7,800 nucleotides of DNA from Acidobacteriota bacterium (GCA_013695405.1 JACDAO010000087.1:1-7800), one strand, 5' to 3'; counted from the first letter of the stretch, positions 1 through 6,723 are shown. Translations and numbers: made by a program. Notes: generated by a model from the letters alone, not told the origin.

Positions 1-735
1 CCGCAGATGCGCCGCGCGTGCCTGGCCGTGCAACAGCGGCGCGAGCCGGGTCATGCCGCGACGCGGATCACCGGAGTCGGCCCAGGCTTCCACCGCGAGC
101 ATGCGCATCGCGTCGTCAGTCGGGAAGCGTTCAGAAAAGCGATCGAGTTCGGCCGCCAGCTCGGCGCGCGAGCTCATCGCTACCGCGAGACGCAGGCGCG
201 ACGCCTGCCAGGCGGGTTCAGTGGCCATCGCGGTCGACGGCACCTTCTGCCAGGCGGTCATTGCGGCGCGCGTCTCGCCAGCGCGTTCGAGGTCGAGCGC
301 GGCGGCGGCACGGGTCCGCGACCAGTCGCCGAGGCCTGGCACCGCCCCTTCGGCCGCATCGAGCGCGGCTACCACCTCGCGCGGATCGCCAGTCGCTTCT
401 GCCAGTGCCACCCATTGCCGGTACACGTCTGGGGACGCGACGCCGTCGCGGGCCAGCGACGCGGCCAGGGTCCGGGCACGCGCGCGGTCGGCACGCGCGA
501 CAATCCAGAAATGCTCCTCGCGCTGAGTCACGCCGAACGGGCGCAGGCGCTCGCTCTCGACAAAGCGCGCGGCGGCGTCGGACCACTGGCCGCGGTCGCG
601 AGCGACCCGACCCAGGCCGAGCAGTGCCTCGGCACGCTGGTCCACGTTCAGTGACTGCGCCGAAGCTACGGCCCCGGTGGCGGCCACCAGCAGCAGGCAG
701 GTACGGAGCGCGGGGCGCAGCAGGTTCGCGGTCAT
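1..735 (-). CDS. Exported TPR-like helical-repeat protein, partial (C-terminus beyond left edge)
   Basis: An open minus-strand frame starts at ATG 735-733 and stays open for 245 codons to the window edge. The N-terminus is a clear Sec signal peptide: basic residues near R7 and R11, a hydrophobic core at about 12-24, and an A-S-A site with cleavage predicted after residue 26. The mature part is made of amphipathic Ala/Leu/Arg-rich helices, such as the stretch at 33-60 (ALLGLG, WSDAAARF) and the GDP-turn repeats near 116 and 222, as in tetratricopeptide or similar solenoids. The start overlaps the stop of the preceding gene in an ATGA, implying translational coupling. Since it follows a BcsA-type synthase, it may be the periplasmic scaffold or exporter of the polymer, a role like that of the TPR part of BcsC. 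No beta-barrel can be seen because the gene is cut. The secreted TPR-like reading is fairly secure; the function is inferred from context. Confidence 0.75.
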   Translation of the reverse strand, partial: MTANLLRPALRTCLLLVAATGAVASAQSLNVDQRAEALLGLGRVARDRGQWSDAAARFVESERLRPFGVTQREEHFWIVARADRARARTLAASLARDGVASPDVYRQWVALAEATGDPREVVAALDAAEGAVPGLGDWSRTRAAAALDLERAGETRAAMTAWQKVPSTAMATEPAWQASRLRLAVAMSSRAELAAELDRFSERFPTDDAMRMLAVEAWADSGDPRRGMTRLAPLLHGQARAAHLR

Positions 736-1103
736 TCCGCCGCCTTCAGCAGGTCGGCGTAGACGCGCTCGGCGTGGTCGAACTGTCTCGCCCTGCGGAG
801 CGCATCGGCGTATCGGAGCAGCACGTCCGGATCCTCTTCATGGCGGGCCGCCAGGCGCGCAAACGCTCGCAGTTGCAGACCGCGCACCTCGTCGCGATCG
901 GTCGCGGCGATCAAGGCTTCCAGATGGCGACGCGACAGCCGCGGCCGCTGCAACGCGGCCTCCGCGGTGTCGCGGGTCAGAGCGCTGACCTCCGGCGTGC
1001 GGGCGTGCACGTCGAGCCACAACAGGTCGCGGTTCAGGTAACGGAAGGCCAGCAGTTCGAGGGCGACCGACAGGATGAAGACCAGCAGCAGGCGACGCGG
1101 CAT
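732..1103 (-). CDS. Small membrane-anchored helical (TPR-like) protein
   Basis: This is a 123-residue protein if translation starts at ATG 1103-1101, which overlaps the preceding stop codon by one base (TGATG). A GTG directly upstream at 1106 is an alternative start adding one residue. A GGTGG stretch a few bases upstream of the ATG could serve as ribosome binding site. Residues 4-20 form a single hydrophobic segment after two arginines, so it is probably an inner-membrane anchor with the rest on one side of the membrane. Residues about 40-120 are predicted helical, and the last 40 (DPDVLLRYADALRRARQFDH) have the spacing of a TPR motif. It lies between the synthase and the exported TPR-like protein with coupling overlaps on both sides, which suggests a structural part of the same polysaccharide machine. 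I do not recognise a named family. Confidence 0.7.
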   Translation of the reverse strand: MPRRLLLVFILSVALELLAFRYLNRDLLWLDVHARTPEVSALTRDTAEAALQRPRLSRRHLEALIAATDRDEVRGLQLRAFARLAARHEEDPDVLLRYADALRRARQFDHAERVYADLLKAAE

Positions 1104-1615
1104 CACGCCACCGCCCGGGTGCGATCCACGACGTGCGCGTCAGCGGCGGTACCGGTGAAGCGCAACCCGATGGCCCAGGCGCCAGCGGCGCGGCCTTGGT
1201 CCTGAATGGCGCGGAGCCTGACGACCTCGGCGGTCTGCCGATGCGCCCCCGAGGCGGTGTGTATTTCGACGACGGCCTCCGAGCCGAGCGGAAGCGGCAG
1301 AGCCGACACCACCGAGACCCCGGAGGCGCTCAGATCGCGCGACGTCACCAGCTGCGTGGTCCGTCCCCGCGCCTGCAGACGCACCGGAACGCGTACAAAA
1401 CGCCGCACCGCGCGCGGTGCGACCCGGCGCTGCAACTGGAGCCACAGCTGTTGCGCAAGCAGGGCCGGCAGCGATGGACGACGCAGGCCGTGCAGAAGTT
1501 CAGGCACCACGGTGTCGAAGATCGCGTCGCTGATGGCGTCCATCTGCTGGCGCGACGGATCGACGAAGCGCACGCCGAGCGGCGACCAGCCGTCGGGCTG
1601 CGGGGGGTGCGCCAT
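1103..1615 (-). CDS. PilZ-domain C-terminal part of the glycan synthase (frame-shifted fragment or reinitiated protein)
   Basis: This frame continues the synthase after a one-base discrepancy at 1643. In the reconstructed 742-residue protein, this frame supplies residues 564-742. It holds the second half of the first PilZ domain (ending LGVRFVD), a helical linker with an LLAQQLWLQLQ stretch, and a second complete PilZ domain. The second domain has the RxxxR motif (reconstructed R643 and R647), the DxSxxG motif (D666, S668, G671) and a closing IGLRF strand. PilZ domains bind cyclic di-GMP through these motifs and, in BcsA, release the gating loop. I place a possible independent start at ATG 1615-1613 because GAGGTG lies directly upstream at normal spacing; that would give 170 residues. 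The frame is open further upstream to about 1786, but that part matches nothing sensible. Its stop overlaps the next gene. It could be part of one protein with the upstream frame (sequence error), a separately translated regulator, or a broken gene end. Confidence 0.7.
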   Translation of the reverse strand: MAHPPQPDGWSPLGVRFVDPSRQQMDAISDAIFDTVVPELLHGLRRPSLPALLAQQLWLQLQRRVAPRAVRRFVRVPVRLQARGRTTQLVTSRDLSASGVSVVSALPLPLGSEAVVEIHTASGAHRQTAEVVRLRAIQDQGRAAGAWAIGLRFTGTAADAHVVDRTRAVA

Positions 1616-3332
1616 GATCACCTCGACGTCCAGGTTCACGACACCCGCCGGCAAAGTGCAGGTCGAGCCGACGCCGGCATCCGACCGGGAGCGGCTCCGG
1701 CCAGAGCAGACGGCAGCCGCCCTCGCTGACGTCGACGGTGATGCCGGGCCTGGTCGCGTCGCTCGCGCCGTGCGTGGTGACGGCAAAGGAGGCCCGGAAG
1801 CGTGAGGTGTCGCGCTTCTGCGACGGGCGCACGGCCAGCCGGATCACGCCGACGACCAGCGCCATGTTGTACAGGGTCCAGAAGATGCCGATGCCGGCGC
1901 CTGTCCAGTCTTCGTCGATGCCGAAACCGAGCCCGAGCAGGCTCCAGTTGATGGCCAGGCAGGAGAACCCGAGCAGCGCGAAGTGGGGCAATACGGCGGT
2001 TGCCGATCCGGTGTCGCCCTTCTTGCTGGTCACCACGAAGACGCCCGCTCGACGGCCCTGGAACAACAGCCGCGCGAGCGCCTGCAGCAGCGTGAACGTG
2101 TTCAGCATGTTGAACAACTCGTCCATCAGCAGTCGGCCGCGGCCGCGGCTGGTGAGCTTGTAGCTGACCACCATGCAGGCCAGGTTCGCCAGGTAAATCA
2201 GGGTCACGCGACGGTCGAACGGGGCAATTGGAAAGGCGCCCGAAAACAGCATCCACGGCGGCGCCAGGTAGAACACCAGCTTGGGCACGCCGATGGTCCA
2301 GTGGAACATCGAGGCGACGTACGCGACCCGCTGGCCGACCGTGAGACCACGGCAGGTCAGCGGGTTGACGTCGATGACGATTTTGAGGTTGCCTTCGGCC
2401 CAGCGCAGGCGCTGCTTCAGGAACGACGAGACGTCGGTCGGGGCCAACCCGGTGACCAGCACCTCGTTGAGGTAGACCGAACGCCAGCCTTCGGCGTGCA
2501 GCACGATCGAGGTGTGCATGTCCTCGGTGATGCTGCCGGTGACGATGCCGCCGTGCGGCTCGAGCGCGGTCCGGCGCAGTACCGCCCCGGTGCCGCAGAA
2601 GAAGGCGGCGTTCCAGTGGTCCTTGCCTGGCATCACCAGGTCGAAGAACACGTCCTGCTCGCCATGCATCCGGCGCTCGTCCCAGTTGACCTGGTGCTGT
2701 ACTGAATCGAGGTTGTGGAACTGCTGCGGGACCTGGACCAGGGCCACGCTCGGATCCTCGAAGAAGCCGATGGTGCGCTCAATCAACTGCGGTTGCGGCA
2801 CGTGGTCGGCGTCGAGCGTGACGATGAGATCCCCCACCGTCTGGCGGAAGGCGTTGTTCCAGTTACCCGCCTTGGCATGCGCGTTATCGGCGCGGGTAAT
2901 GTAGCCGCAGCCCAGCTCTCGGGCCAGGGCCGCCACTTCAGCGCGTCGGCCGTCGTCGCACAGATAGGTGTGGTGCGGATAGCGCATCGCCACCGCGGCG
3001 CGGGCGGTCTGCCGGAGCAGATCGACGTCCTCGTTGTAGGTCGTGATGTAGACGTCGACGCTGTAGGTACCGCTCGGCGCCGGGACCCGCCGGCGGCGCG
3101 GCGCCCAGGTCTGGAAAAAGTAGAAGAACAGCGACAGGAAGCCGTGCGCCTCGGCCAGGAAGACCAGCAGCGCGAACACTGGCGCGGCCGGGTTCAGCGT
3201 GTAGCGGGCGCGGTAGGCCAGATAAAAGGCATAAACGCCGAGCGCGACCACCGCGGCCGTCTGTCGGCCCCGGCGCCGCCAGGGGCGATCGAGATAGTCG
3301 AGCGTGTCGTCGGCGTTCATGGAGAGGGACAT
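1500..3332 (-). CDS. bcsA: Cellulose synthase-like processive glycosyltransferase (GT2, BcsA type), frameshifted at C-terminus
   Basis: This is an inner-membrane processive glycosyltransferase expected to polymerise a UDP-sugar and extrude the chain. Two N-terminal hydrophobic segments (about 24-40 and 50-74) precede the cytosolic GT2 domain. That domain has DDG at 126-128, KAGN at 154-157, the metal-binding DAD at 174-176, FFCGT at 244-248, the TED catalytic-base motif at 269-271 and QRLRW at 307-311. More membrane segments follow between about 335 and 500, with a FVVTSK sequence at 432-437 that matches the BcsA gating loop. A PilZ domain begins with RxxxR (R507, R511) and DxSxxG (D534, S536, G539) but is cut after residue 563. 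The final 47 residues in this frame are Arg-rich and out of register. An in-frame TGA three codons upstream fixes the start at ATG 3332 or at the ATG four codons further in; neither has a good Shine-Dalgarno. Cellulose is the likely product, but a related beta-glucan cannot be excluded. Confidence 0.88.
   Translation of the reverse strand: MSLSMNADDTLDYLDRPWRRRGRQTAAVVALGVYAFYLAYRARYTLNPAAPVFALLVFLAEAHGFLSLFFYFFQTWAPRRRRVPAPSGTYSVDVYITTYNEDVDLLRQTARAAVAMRYPHHTYLCDDGRRAEVAALARELGCGYITRADNAHAKAGNWNNAFRQTVGDLIVTLDADHVPQPQLIERTIGFFEDPSVALVQVPQQFHNLDSVQHQVNWDERRMHGEQDVFFDLVMPGKDHWNAAFFCGTGAVLRRTALEPHGGIVTGSITEDMHTSIVLHAEGWRSVYLNEVLVTGLAPTDVSSFLKQRLRWAEGNLKIVIDVNPLTCRGLTVGQRVAYVASMFHWTIGVPKLVFYLAPPWMLFSGAFPIAPFDRRVTLIYLANLACMVVSYKLTSRGRGRLLMDELFNMLNTFTLLQALARLLFQGRRAGVFVVTSKKGDTGSATAVLPHFALLGFSCLAINWSLLGLGFGIDEDWTGAGIGIFWTLYNMALVVGVIRLAVRPSQKRDTSRFRASFAVTTHGASDATRPGITVDVSEGGCRLLWPEPLPVGCRRRLDLHFAGGCREPGRRGDHGAPPAARRLVAARRALRRSVAPADGRHQRRDLRHRGA
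1641..1649 (-). other. Frameshift point inside the first PilZ domain
   Basis: Reading the synthase frame down to the two Gly codons at 1649-1644, omitting the base at 1643 (T on the coding strand) and resuming at 1642 joins LDLHFAGG to VVNLDVEV. This restores a normal PilZ core. The alternative is that two bases are missing here, which would insert one more residue, for example Arg. The local sequence is not a recognised +1 slippery site: there is no stop codon in the shifted position and no prfB-like motif. Confidence 0.8.
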
Positions 3333-3432
3333 CGGCGGTCACGCGGAGGTGCGGGTCGGACCTGCCGTCGGCCCGGGATATCGGCTGGAAGCGGCCGGGC
3401 TGCAATTAGCGCGTGCTATCCTCCAAGCTGAC
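3333..3432. promoter_or_regulatory. Divergent intergenic segment between the glycan synthase and the B12 leader
   Basis: About 100 bases with no gene separate the synthase start from the riboswitch aptamer and must hold at least the start of the B12 transcript, and probably the promoter of the synthase operon too. A TATCCT at 3417-3422 could be a -10 element for the plus-strand transcript, but no convincing -35 is placed before it. I see no clear operator repeat. Confidence 0.35.
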
Positions 3433-3612
3433 AACCCGATGTTGTCGAAGGGAAGCTGGGTGCAATCCCCACACGGTCCCGCCACTGTGATGCGGTGACC
3501 CGGACACCACTAGGACGCGCCACCCCGGCGCGTCCCGCCACTGCAGGTCACTGCGGGAAGGCGCGGATCCGGATCGTAGTTCCGCTGAGTCAGGAAACCT
3601 TCCATCGGGCCA
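3433..3612 (+). ncRNA. Cobalamin riboswitch (aptamer)
   Basis: This leader RNA binds adenosylcobalamin or a related corrinoid and represses downstream uptake genes. The conserved core is easy to see: GGGAAGC at about 3450-3456, GGTGCAATCC-like sequence at 3459-3469, CCCGCCACTGTGA at 3478-3490, and the B12-box equivalent GAGTCAGGAAACCT at 3587-3600. The closing helix pairs 3435-3441 (CCCGATG) with 3603-3609 (CATCGGG). A variable arm forms a perfect 8-bp hairpin, 3513-3520 with 3528-3535, around a 7-base loop. It is on the same strand as the receptor gene and ends about 70 bases before it. The family assignment is very secure from the conserved boxes; exact ends are approximate. Confidence 0.95.
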
Positions 3613-3613
3613 G

Positions 3614-3676
3614 TCCTCTGCTGCTGTCCGGCACAGTTTCGTGCCACAGCGTCGGCGCGTGGAAACGCCGAGGAGG
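3614..3676 (+). promoter_or_regulatory. Probable riboswitch expression platform and ribosome binding site of the receptor gene
   Basis: Between the aptamer and the receptor start, a hairpin pairs GCTGT plus GGCAC (3623-3634, with a two-base bulge) with GTGCC plus ACAGC (3641-3650). A second short stem pairs CGGCG at 3653-3657 with CGCCG at 3666-3670 and abuts the strong Shine-Dalgarno AGGAGG at 3671-3676, four bases before ATG 3681. TCCTC at 3614-3618 is complementary to GAGGA at 3670-3674 and could mask the Shine-Dalgarno. No U-tract follows any stem, so control of translation rather than an intrinsic terminator is the better reading. The pairings are seen in the sequence; the switching model is inferred. 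Confidence 0.5.
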
Positions 3677-3680
3677 TCGA

Positions 3681-5927
3681 ATGATCCGTACCGGTTCCCT
3701 GATCGGGGCCAGCCTGGCGCTGGCCCTGCTACTGCCCGCATGGGCCTCCGCCGCACGCCTGACCGGCAGCGTCACCGCGCCTGACGGTTCTGCCATCGGC
3801 CGCGCCCGCATCGTCCTCGAATCGCCGACCGGGCCGGTTCGGACCACCCGCACCGCCGACGACGGCCGCTTCGCCGTGGAGGCGCCGCCGGGCACCTACC
3901 TGCTGCGCATCCTCGCCGAAGGGTTCAGTGCCGCGCCCCGCCAGGTCGCCCTGGACGACAGCCGCGAGGTCAGCGAGGCCGTCACCGTCGCCCTGGCGGC
4001 CGTCGCCGAGCAGGTGGTGGTCTCGGCCGGGCTGGTGCCGGTCACCCGGTCGTCGACCGGCGCCAGCATCACCGTGATCGGCGAGGGCGAGATCCGCACC
4101 CGGCAACTCGAAAGCAGTGTCGACGCACTGCGGTCGGTGCCCGGAGTGACCGTCTCGCGCAGTGGCGGTCGCGGGGCGGTCACCTCGATCTTCCCGCGCG
4201 GTGGCGAGAGCGACTTCACGCTGGTGCTGGTCGACGGCATTCGCCTGAACGACATGGGCGGCAGCTTCGACGCGGCCCACCTGCCGCTGTTCGACCTCGA
4301 GCAGATCGAGGTGGTACGTGGCCCGCAGAGCGCTTTGTACGGCGCCGACGCCATTGGCGGCGTGGTGCAACTGGTGACCCGGCGCGGCGGTCCCCTGCGC
4401 GCCGCCGGGGTGCTCGAAGGCGGCTCGTTCGGGACCTGGCGAGTCAACGGCTCGGCGACCGGGGCGGTCGGCCGGCTGCAGTGGGGCGGCGGGCTCGAGC
4501 GGCTGGCCAGCAACGGCTTCACCGGCGAGGCGCCAGGCACCGGCGAGACCGTGTCCAACGACGACTACATGCGCACCGACGCCACCGCCAGCCTCGGCTA
4601 CCAGGGCGAGGCGCTGCAGGTCACCGGCCTGCTCCGCTACGGCCGCAACGACCGTGGGGTGCCCGGCCCGTTCGGCAGCGACCCCGGCCTCACCTACTCG
4701 GGCGTCGATCGGACGTCGCGCGGTGAGAACGAGACGCTTGCGGCGGGCAGCTCGCTGACCTGGCGCCTGCAGCCCTCGCTGCAGGTGCGCGGCGCGGTCT
4801 CGGTGGCCGACCGAGACAGCACCTTCCTGAGCCAGTTCACACCCGACGACCCGACCTCGTCAGGTAATCAGATGCTCACTGGACGGGCCCAGCTGGACGC
4901 CGCGTGGCGCGCCGTCGCCTGGACGGCCGGCGGCGAGTGGCTGCGCGAACGCGCCCGCTCGTCGTTCATCACCGGACTCGACGGCGCCGAGGTCCCGATC
5001 CGGCGGTCGCAGCTCGGGCTGTTCGGCGAAGCGCGGGCCGAGCGCGGGCCCCTGTCGGTGCAGGCCGGCGTCAGGATCGAGCGGATCTCACGCGACGCAC
5101 TCGAGGCCAATCGCTCGGTGTTCAGTCCGCGGCCGTCGTTTCCGCAGGACACCCGGACCGCGGTCAATCCGCGCCTCTCGGCGAGCTGGCGGCTGGCCGG
5201 CTCGGAGGCCTGGTGGGCGCGCCTGCGCGGCAACGTCGGGACCGGCATCCGGGCGCCCGGCGCCTTCGAGATCGCCTTCACTGACAACCCGGGCCTGCAG
5301 CCGGAACGCAGCGTCAGCGTCGACGCCGGCGTCGAGACCGGCTGGCTCGGCGGCCGCCTGGTGACCGATGCGATCTATTTCCGCAACTCCTACGACGACC
5401 TGATCGTCACGGTGGGACGCGCCTTTGCCAATGCCAGCATCTACCGGAGCGACAACATCTCGAACGCCCGCGCGGAAGGCGTCGAGGTTACCGTCTCGGT
5501 GCGGCCGGTGACGGCGCTGACAATCCGGGGCGGCTACGTCGGCCAGCGCACCGAGATCCTGGCGAACGACGGCGGCTCCGGACGGGCGCCAACGCCGTTC
5601 TCGGTCGGCGATCGACTGCTGCGCCGGCCGGCCCACGGCGGCTTCGCCGACCTGATGCTCGCCGTCGGCCGCGCCTCCGGGTTCGTACGGGTCGACGGCC
5701 GCGCTCAGGCTCGCGACATCGACCCGTCGTTCGGCGCCAACGCCGGCATCTTCGACGTGGCCGGCTTCACCACCGTCGACGCCGGCGTGACGATTGGCCT
5801 GCGCCGCGAGATTGACCTCGTCGTCCGCGCCACCAACCTGTTGGACCGTGCCTACGAAGAGATCTTCGGTTTCCCCTCGATGGGACGGAGCGTGATGGCC
5901 GGGGTGCGGCTTGCTACGGGCCGCTGA
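3681..5927 (+). CDS. btuB: TonB-dependent outer-membrane receptor for cobalamin/corrinoids (BtuB-like)
   Basis: This 748-residue protein is expected to move corrinoids across the outer membrane using TonB energy. The start at ATG 3681 is set by AGGAGG upstream and a good signal peptide: R3, hydrophobic core 7-20, A-S-A site with cleavage after residue 24. Residues about 26-105 form a carboxypeptidase-regulatory-like beta domain (LTGSVTAPDGSAIGRARI, then DGRFAVEAPPGTY). A TonB-box-like EQVVVSA follows at 110-116. The plug domain spans about 125-235, with VDALRSVPGV, LVLVDGIRLND and the typical VVRGPQSALYG. The rest is a TonB-dependent beta-barrel with many aromatic and Gly-rich strands, ending in the family-typical NLLDRAYEE and GRSVMAGVRL. 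It is longer than enterobacterial BtuB (about 614 residues), mainly because of the extra N-terminal domain. The substrate is assigned from the cobalamin riboswitch just upstream and the BtuD/BtuC-like genes just downstream, not from the barrel sequence itself. Confidence 0.92.
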   Translation: MIRTGSLIGASLALALLLPAWASAARLTGSVTAPDGSAIGRARIVLESPTGPVRTTRTADDGRFAVEAPPGTYLLRILAEGFSAAPRQVALDDSREVSEAVTVALAAVAEQVVVSAGLVPVTRSSTGASITVIGEGEIRTRQLESSVDALRSVPGVTVSRSGGRGAVTSIFPRGGESDFTLVLVDGIRLNDMGGSFDAAHLPLFDLEQIEVVRGPQSALYGADAIGGVVQLVTRRGGPLRAAGVLEGGSFGTWRVNGSATGAVGRLQWGGGLERLASNGFTGEAPGTGETVSNDDYMRTDATASLGYQGEALQVTGLLRYGRNDRGVPGPFGSDPGLTYSGVDRTSRGENETLAAGSSLTWRLQPSLQVRGAVSVADRDSTFLSQFTPDDPTSSGNQMLTGRAQLDAAWRAVAWTAGGEWLRERARSSFITGLDGAEVPIRRSQLGLFGEARAERGPLSVQAGVRIERISRDALEANRSVFSPRPSFPQDTRTAVNPRLSASWRLAGSEAWWARLRGNVGTGIRAPGAFEIAFTDNPGLQPERSVSVDAGVETGWLGGRLVTDAIYFRNSYDDLIVTVGRAFANASIYRSDNISNARAEGVEVTVSVRPVTALTIRGGYVGQRTEILANDGGSGRAPTPFSVGDRLLRRPAHGGFADLMLAVGRASGFVRVDGRAQARDIDPSFGANAGIFDVAGFTTVDAGVTIGLRREIDLVVRATNLLDRAYEEIFGFPSMGRSVMAGVRLATGR

Positions 5928-6723
5928 GGTCACCTGCCGGTTCGGGCGCGCCACCGTCCTGCACGGGGTCACCCTCGACGTGCCGCGCGGCGGCATCACC
6001 GGGGTGATCGGTCCGAACGGGTCGGGCAAGACCACGCTGCTGCGGACGCTGTCGGGCAGCCTCGCGCCGACCAGCGGCCAGGTCACCATCGACGGCGTCC
6101 CGATCGCCAGCGTGCCGGCCCGCACGCTGGCGCGCCGGCTGGCGGTGGTGCCGCAGGAGATCCACCCGGTGTTCGATTACACCGTGCTGGACCTGGCGCT
6201 GATGGGCCGCTACGCCCATCTCGGCGCGTTCGGCTTCGAGACCACCAACGACCTGCTCGCGGCGCGGCGGGCACTGGCCGCGACCGGCACCGCCGACCTG
6301 GAGTGCCGTCACGTCGACACGCTGAGTGGCGGCGAGAAGCAACGCGTCGTGATCGCCAGCGCGCTGGCCCAGTTCGACGAGCAGGACGACGGCACGGCGC
6401 GGCTGCTGATTCTCGACGAGCCCACGGCCGCGCTCGACCTGCACTATCAGTACGAAGTCGCGCACCTGCTGCGCGTGCTGGCCCACGAGCGGGGCTTGAC
6501 ACTGCTGGTCACCACCCACGATCTGCAACTGGCATGGCAGGTCTGCGACCGCGTGGTGCTGTTGCAGGCAGGACGCGTGCTCGCCGACGGTCCGACCCGC
6601 GAGACGCTGACCCCGGCCCACCTGCGCGCACTCTACGGGGTGCAGGTCGATCGCATCACGCACGACGACGGCGACGTCTCGCTGGTGCCGCGTTCGCTCT
6701 CGGGGGCCGCACCATCGCGATGA
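5911..6723 (+). CDS. btuD: ABC transporter ATP-binding protein for cobalamin (BtuD/FecE-like)
   Basis: This 270-residue cytosolic ATPase would power inner-membrane corrinoid import. All ABC motifs are present and intact: Walker A GPNGSGKTT at 34-42, Q-loop Q82, signature LSGGE at 138-142, Walker B LLILDE at 165-170 with D-loop ALD at 174-176, and switch His203. It fits the FecE/BtuD/HmuV group that serves iron-siderophore, haem and B12 permeases. The start is the TTG at 5911: an in-frame TGA lies at 5893-5895 and the first beta-strand of the domain begins right after the TTG. The gene overlaps the end of the receptor gene by 17 bases, and its stop overlaps the permease start in an ATGA. The riboswitch leader of the operon points to B12 rather than iron as the substrate. 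Confidence 0.9.
   Translation: MLRAAEVTCRFGRATVLHGVTLDVPRGGITGVIGPNGSGKTTLLRTLSGSLAPTSGQVTIDGVPIASVPARTLARRLAVVPQEIHPVFDYTVLDLALMGRYAHLGAFGFETTNDLLAARRALAATGTADLECRHVDTLSGGEKQRVVIASALAQFDEQDDGTARLLILDEPTAALDLHYQYEVAHLLRVLAHERGLTLLVTTHDLQLAWQVCDRVVLLQAGRVLADGPTRETLTPAHLRALYGVQVDRITHDDGDVSLVPRSLSGAAPSR

Noticed and set aside
18..1205. A 395-codon open frame on the plus strand across the left cluster
   Set aside because: Its translation is Arg/Ala/Pro-rich with no domain, and the minus strand holds coupled genes with a signal peptide and a PilZ domain; it is a by-product of high GC.
1641..1649. Programmed +1 frameshifting as the main explanation of the synthase split
   Set aside because: No slippery stop-codon motif of the known type is present; an indel or sequence error is simpler, although not proven.
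1616..1786. An upstream start at 1786 for the PilZ fragment
   Set aside because: The first residues in that frame are low-complexity and out of register with the PilZ domain encoded by the synthase frame over the same bases.
3513..3535. A perfect 8-bp GC-rich inverted repeat that might be a terminator
   Set aside because: It has no following T-run and lies within the aptamer between the conserved boxes, so it is a variable arm of the riboswitch.
3495..3680. An upstream extension of the receptor gene to an ATG at 3495
   Set aside because: The extension lies inside the riboswitch aptamer; the signal peptide and AGGAGG fix the start at 3681.
5088..6125. A 345-codon minus-strand open frame opposite the receptor and ATPase genes
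   Set aside because: It is antisense to clear TonB-receptor and ABC sequence, and its translation has no recognisable motif.
6303..6719. An upstream extension of the permease gene to 6303
   Set aside because: It runs through the ATPase gene in another frame and is Arg-rich; ATG 6720 with ATGA overlap precedes the first membrane helix.
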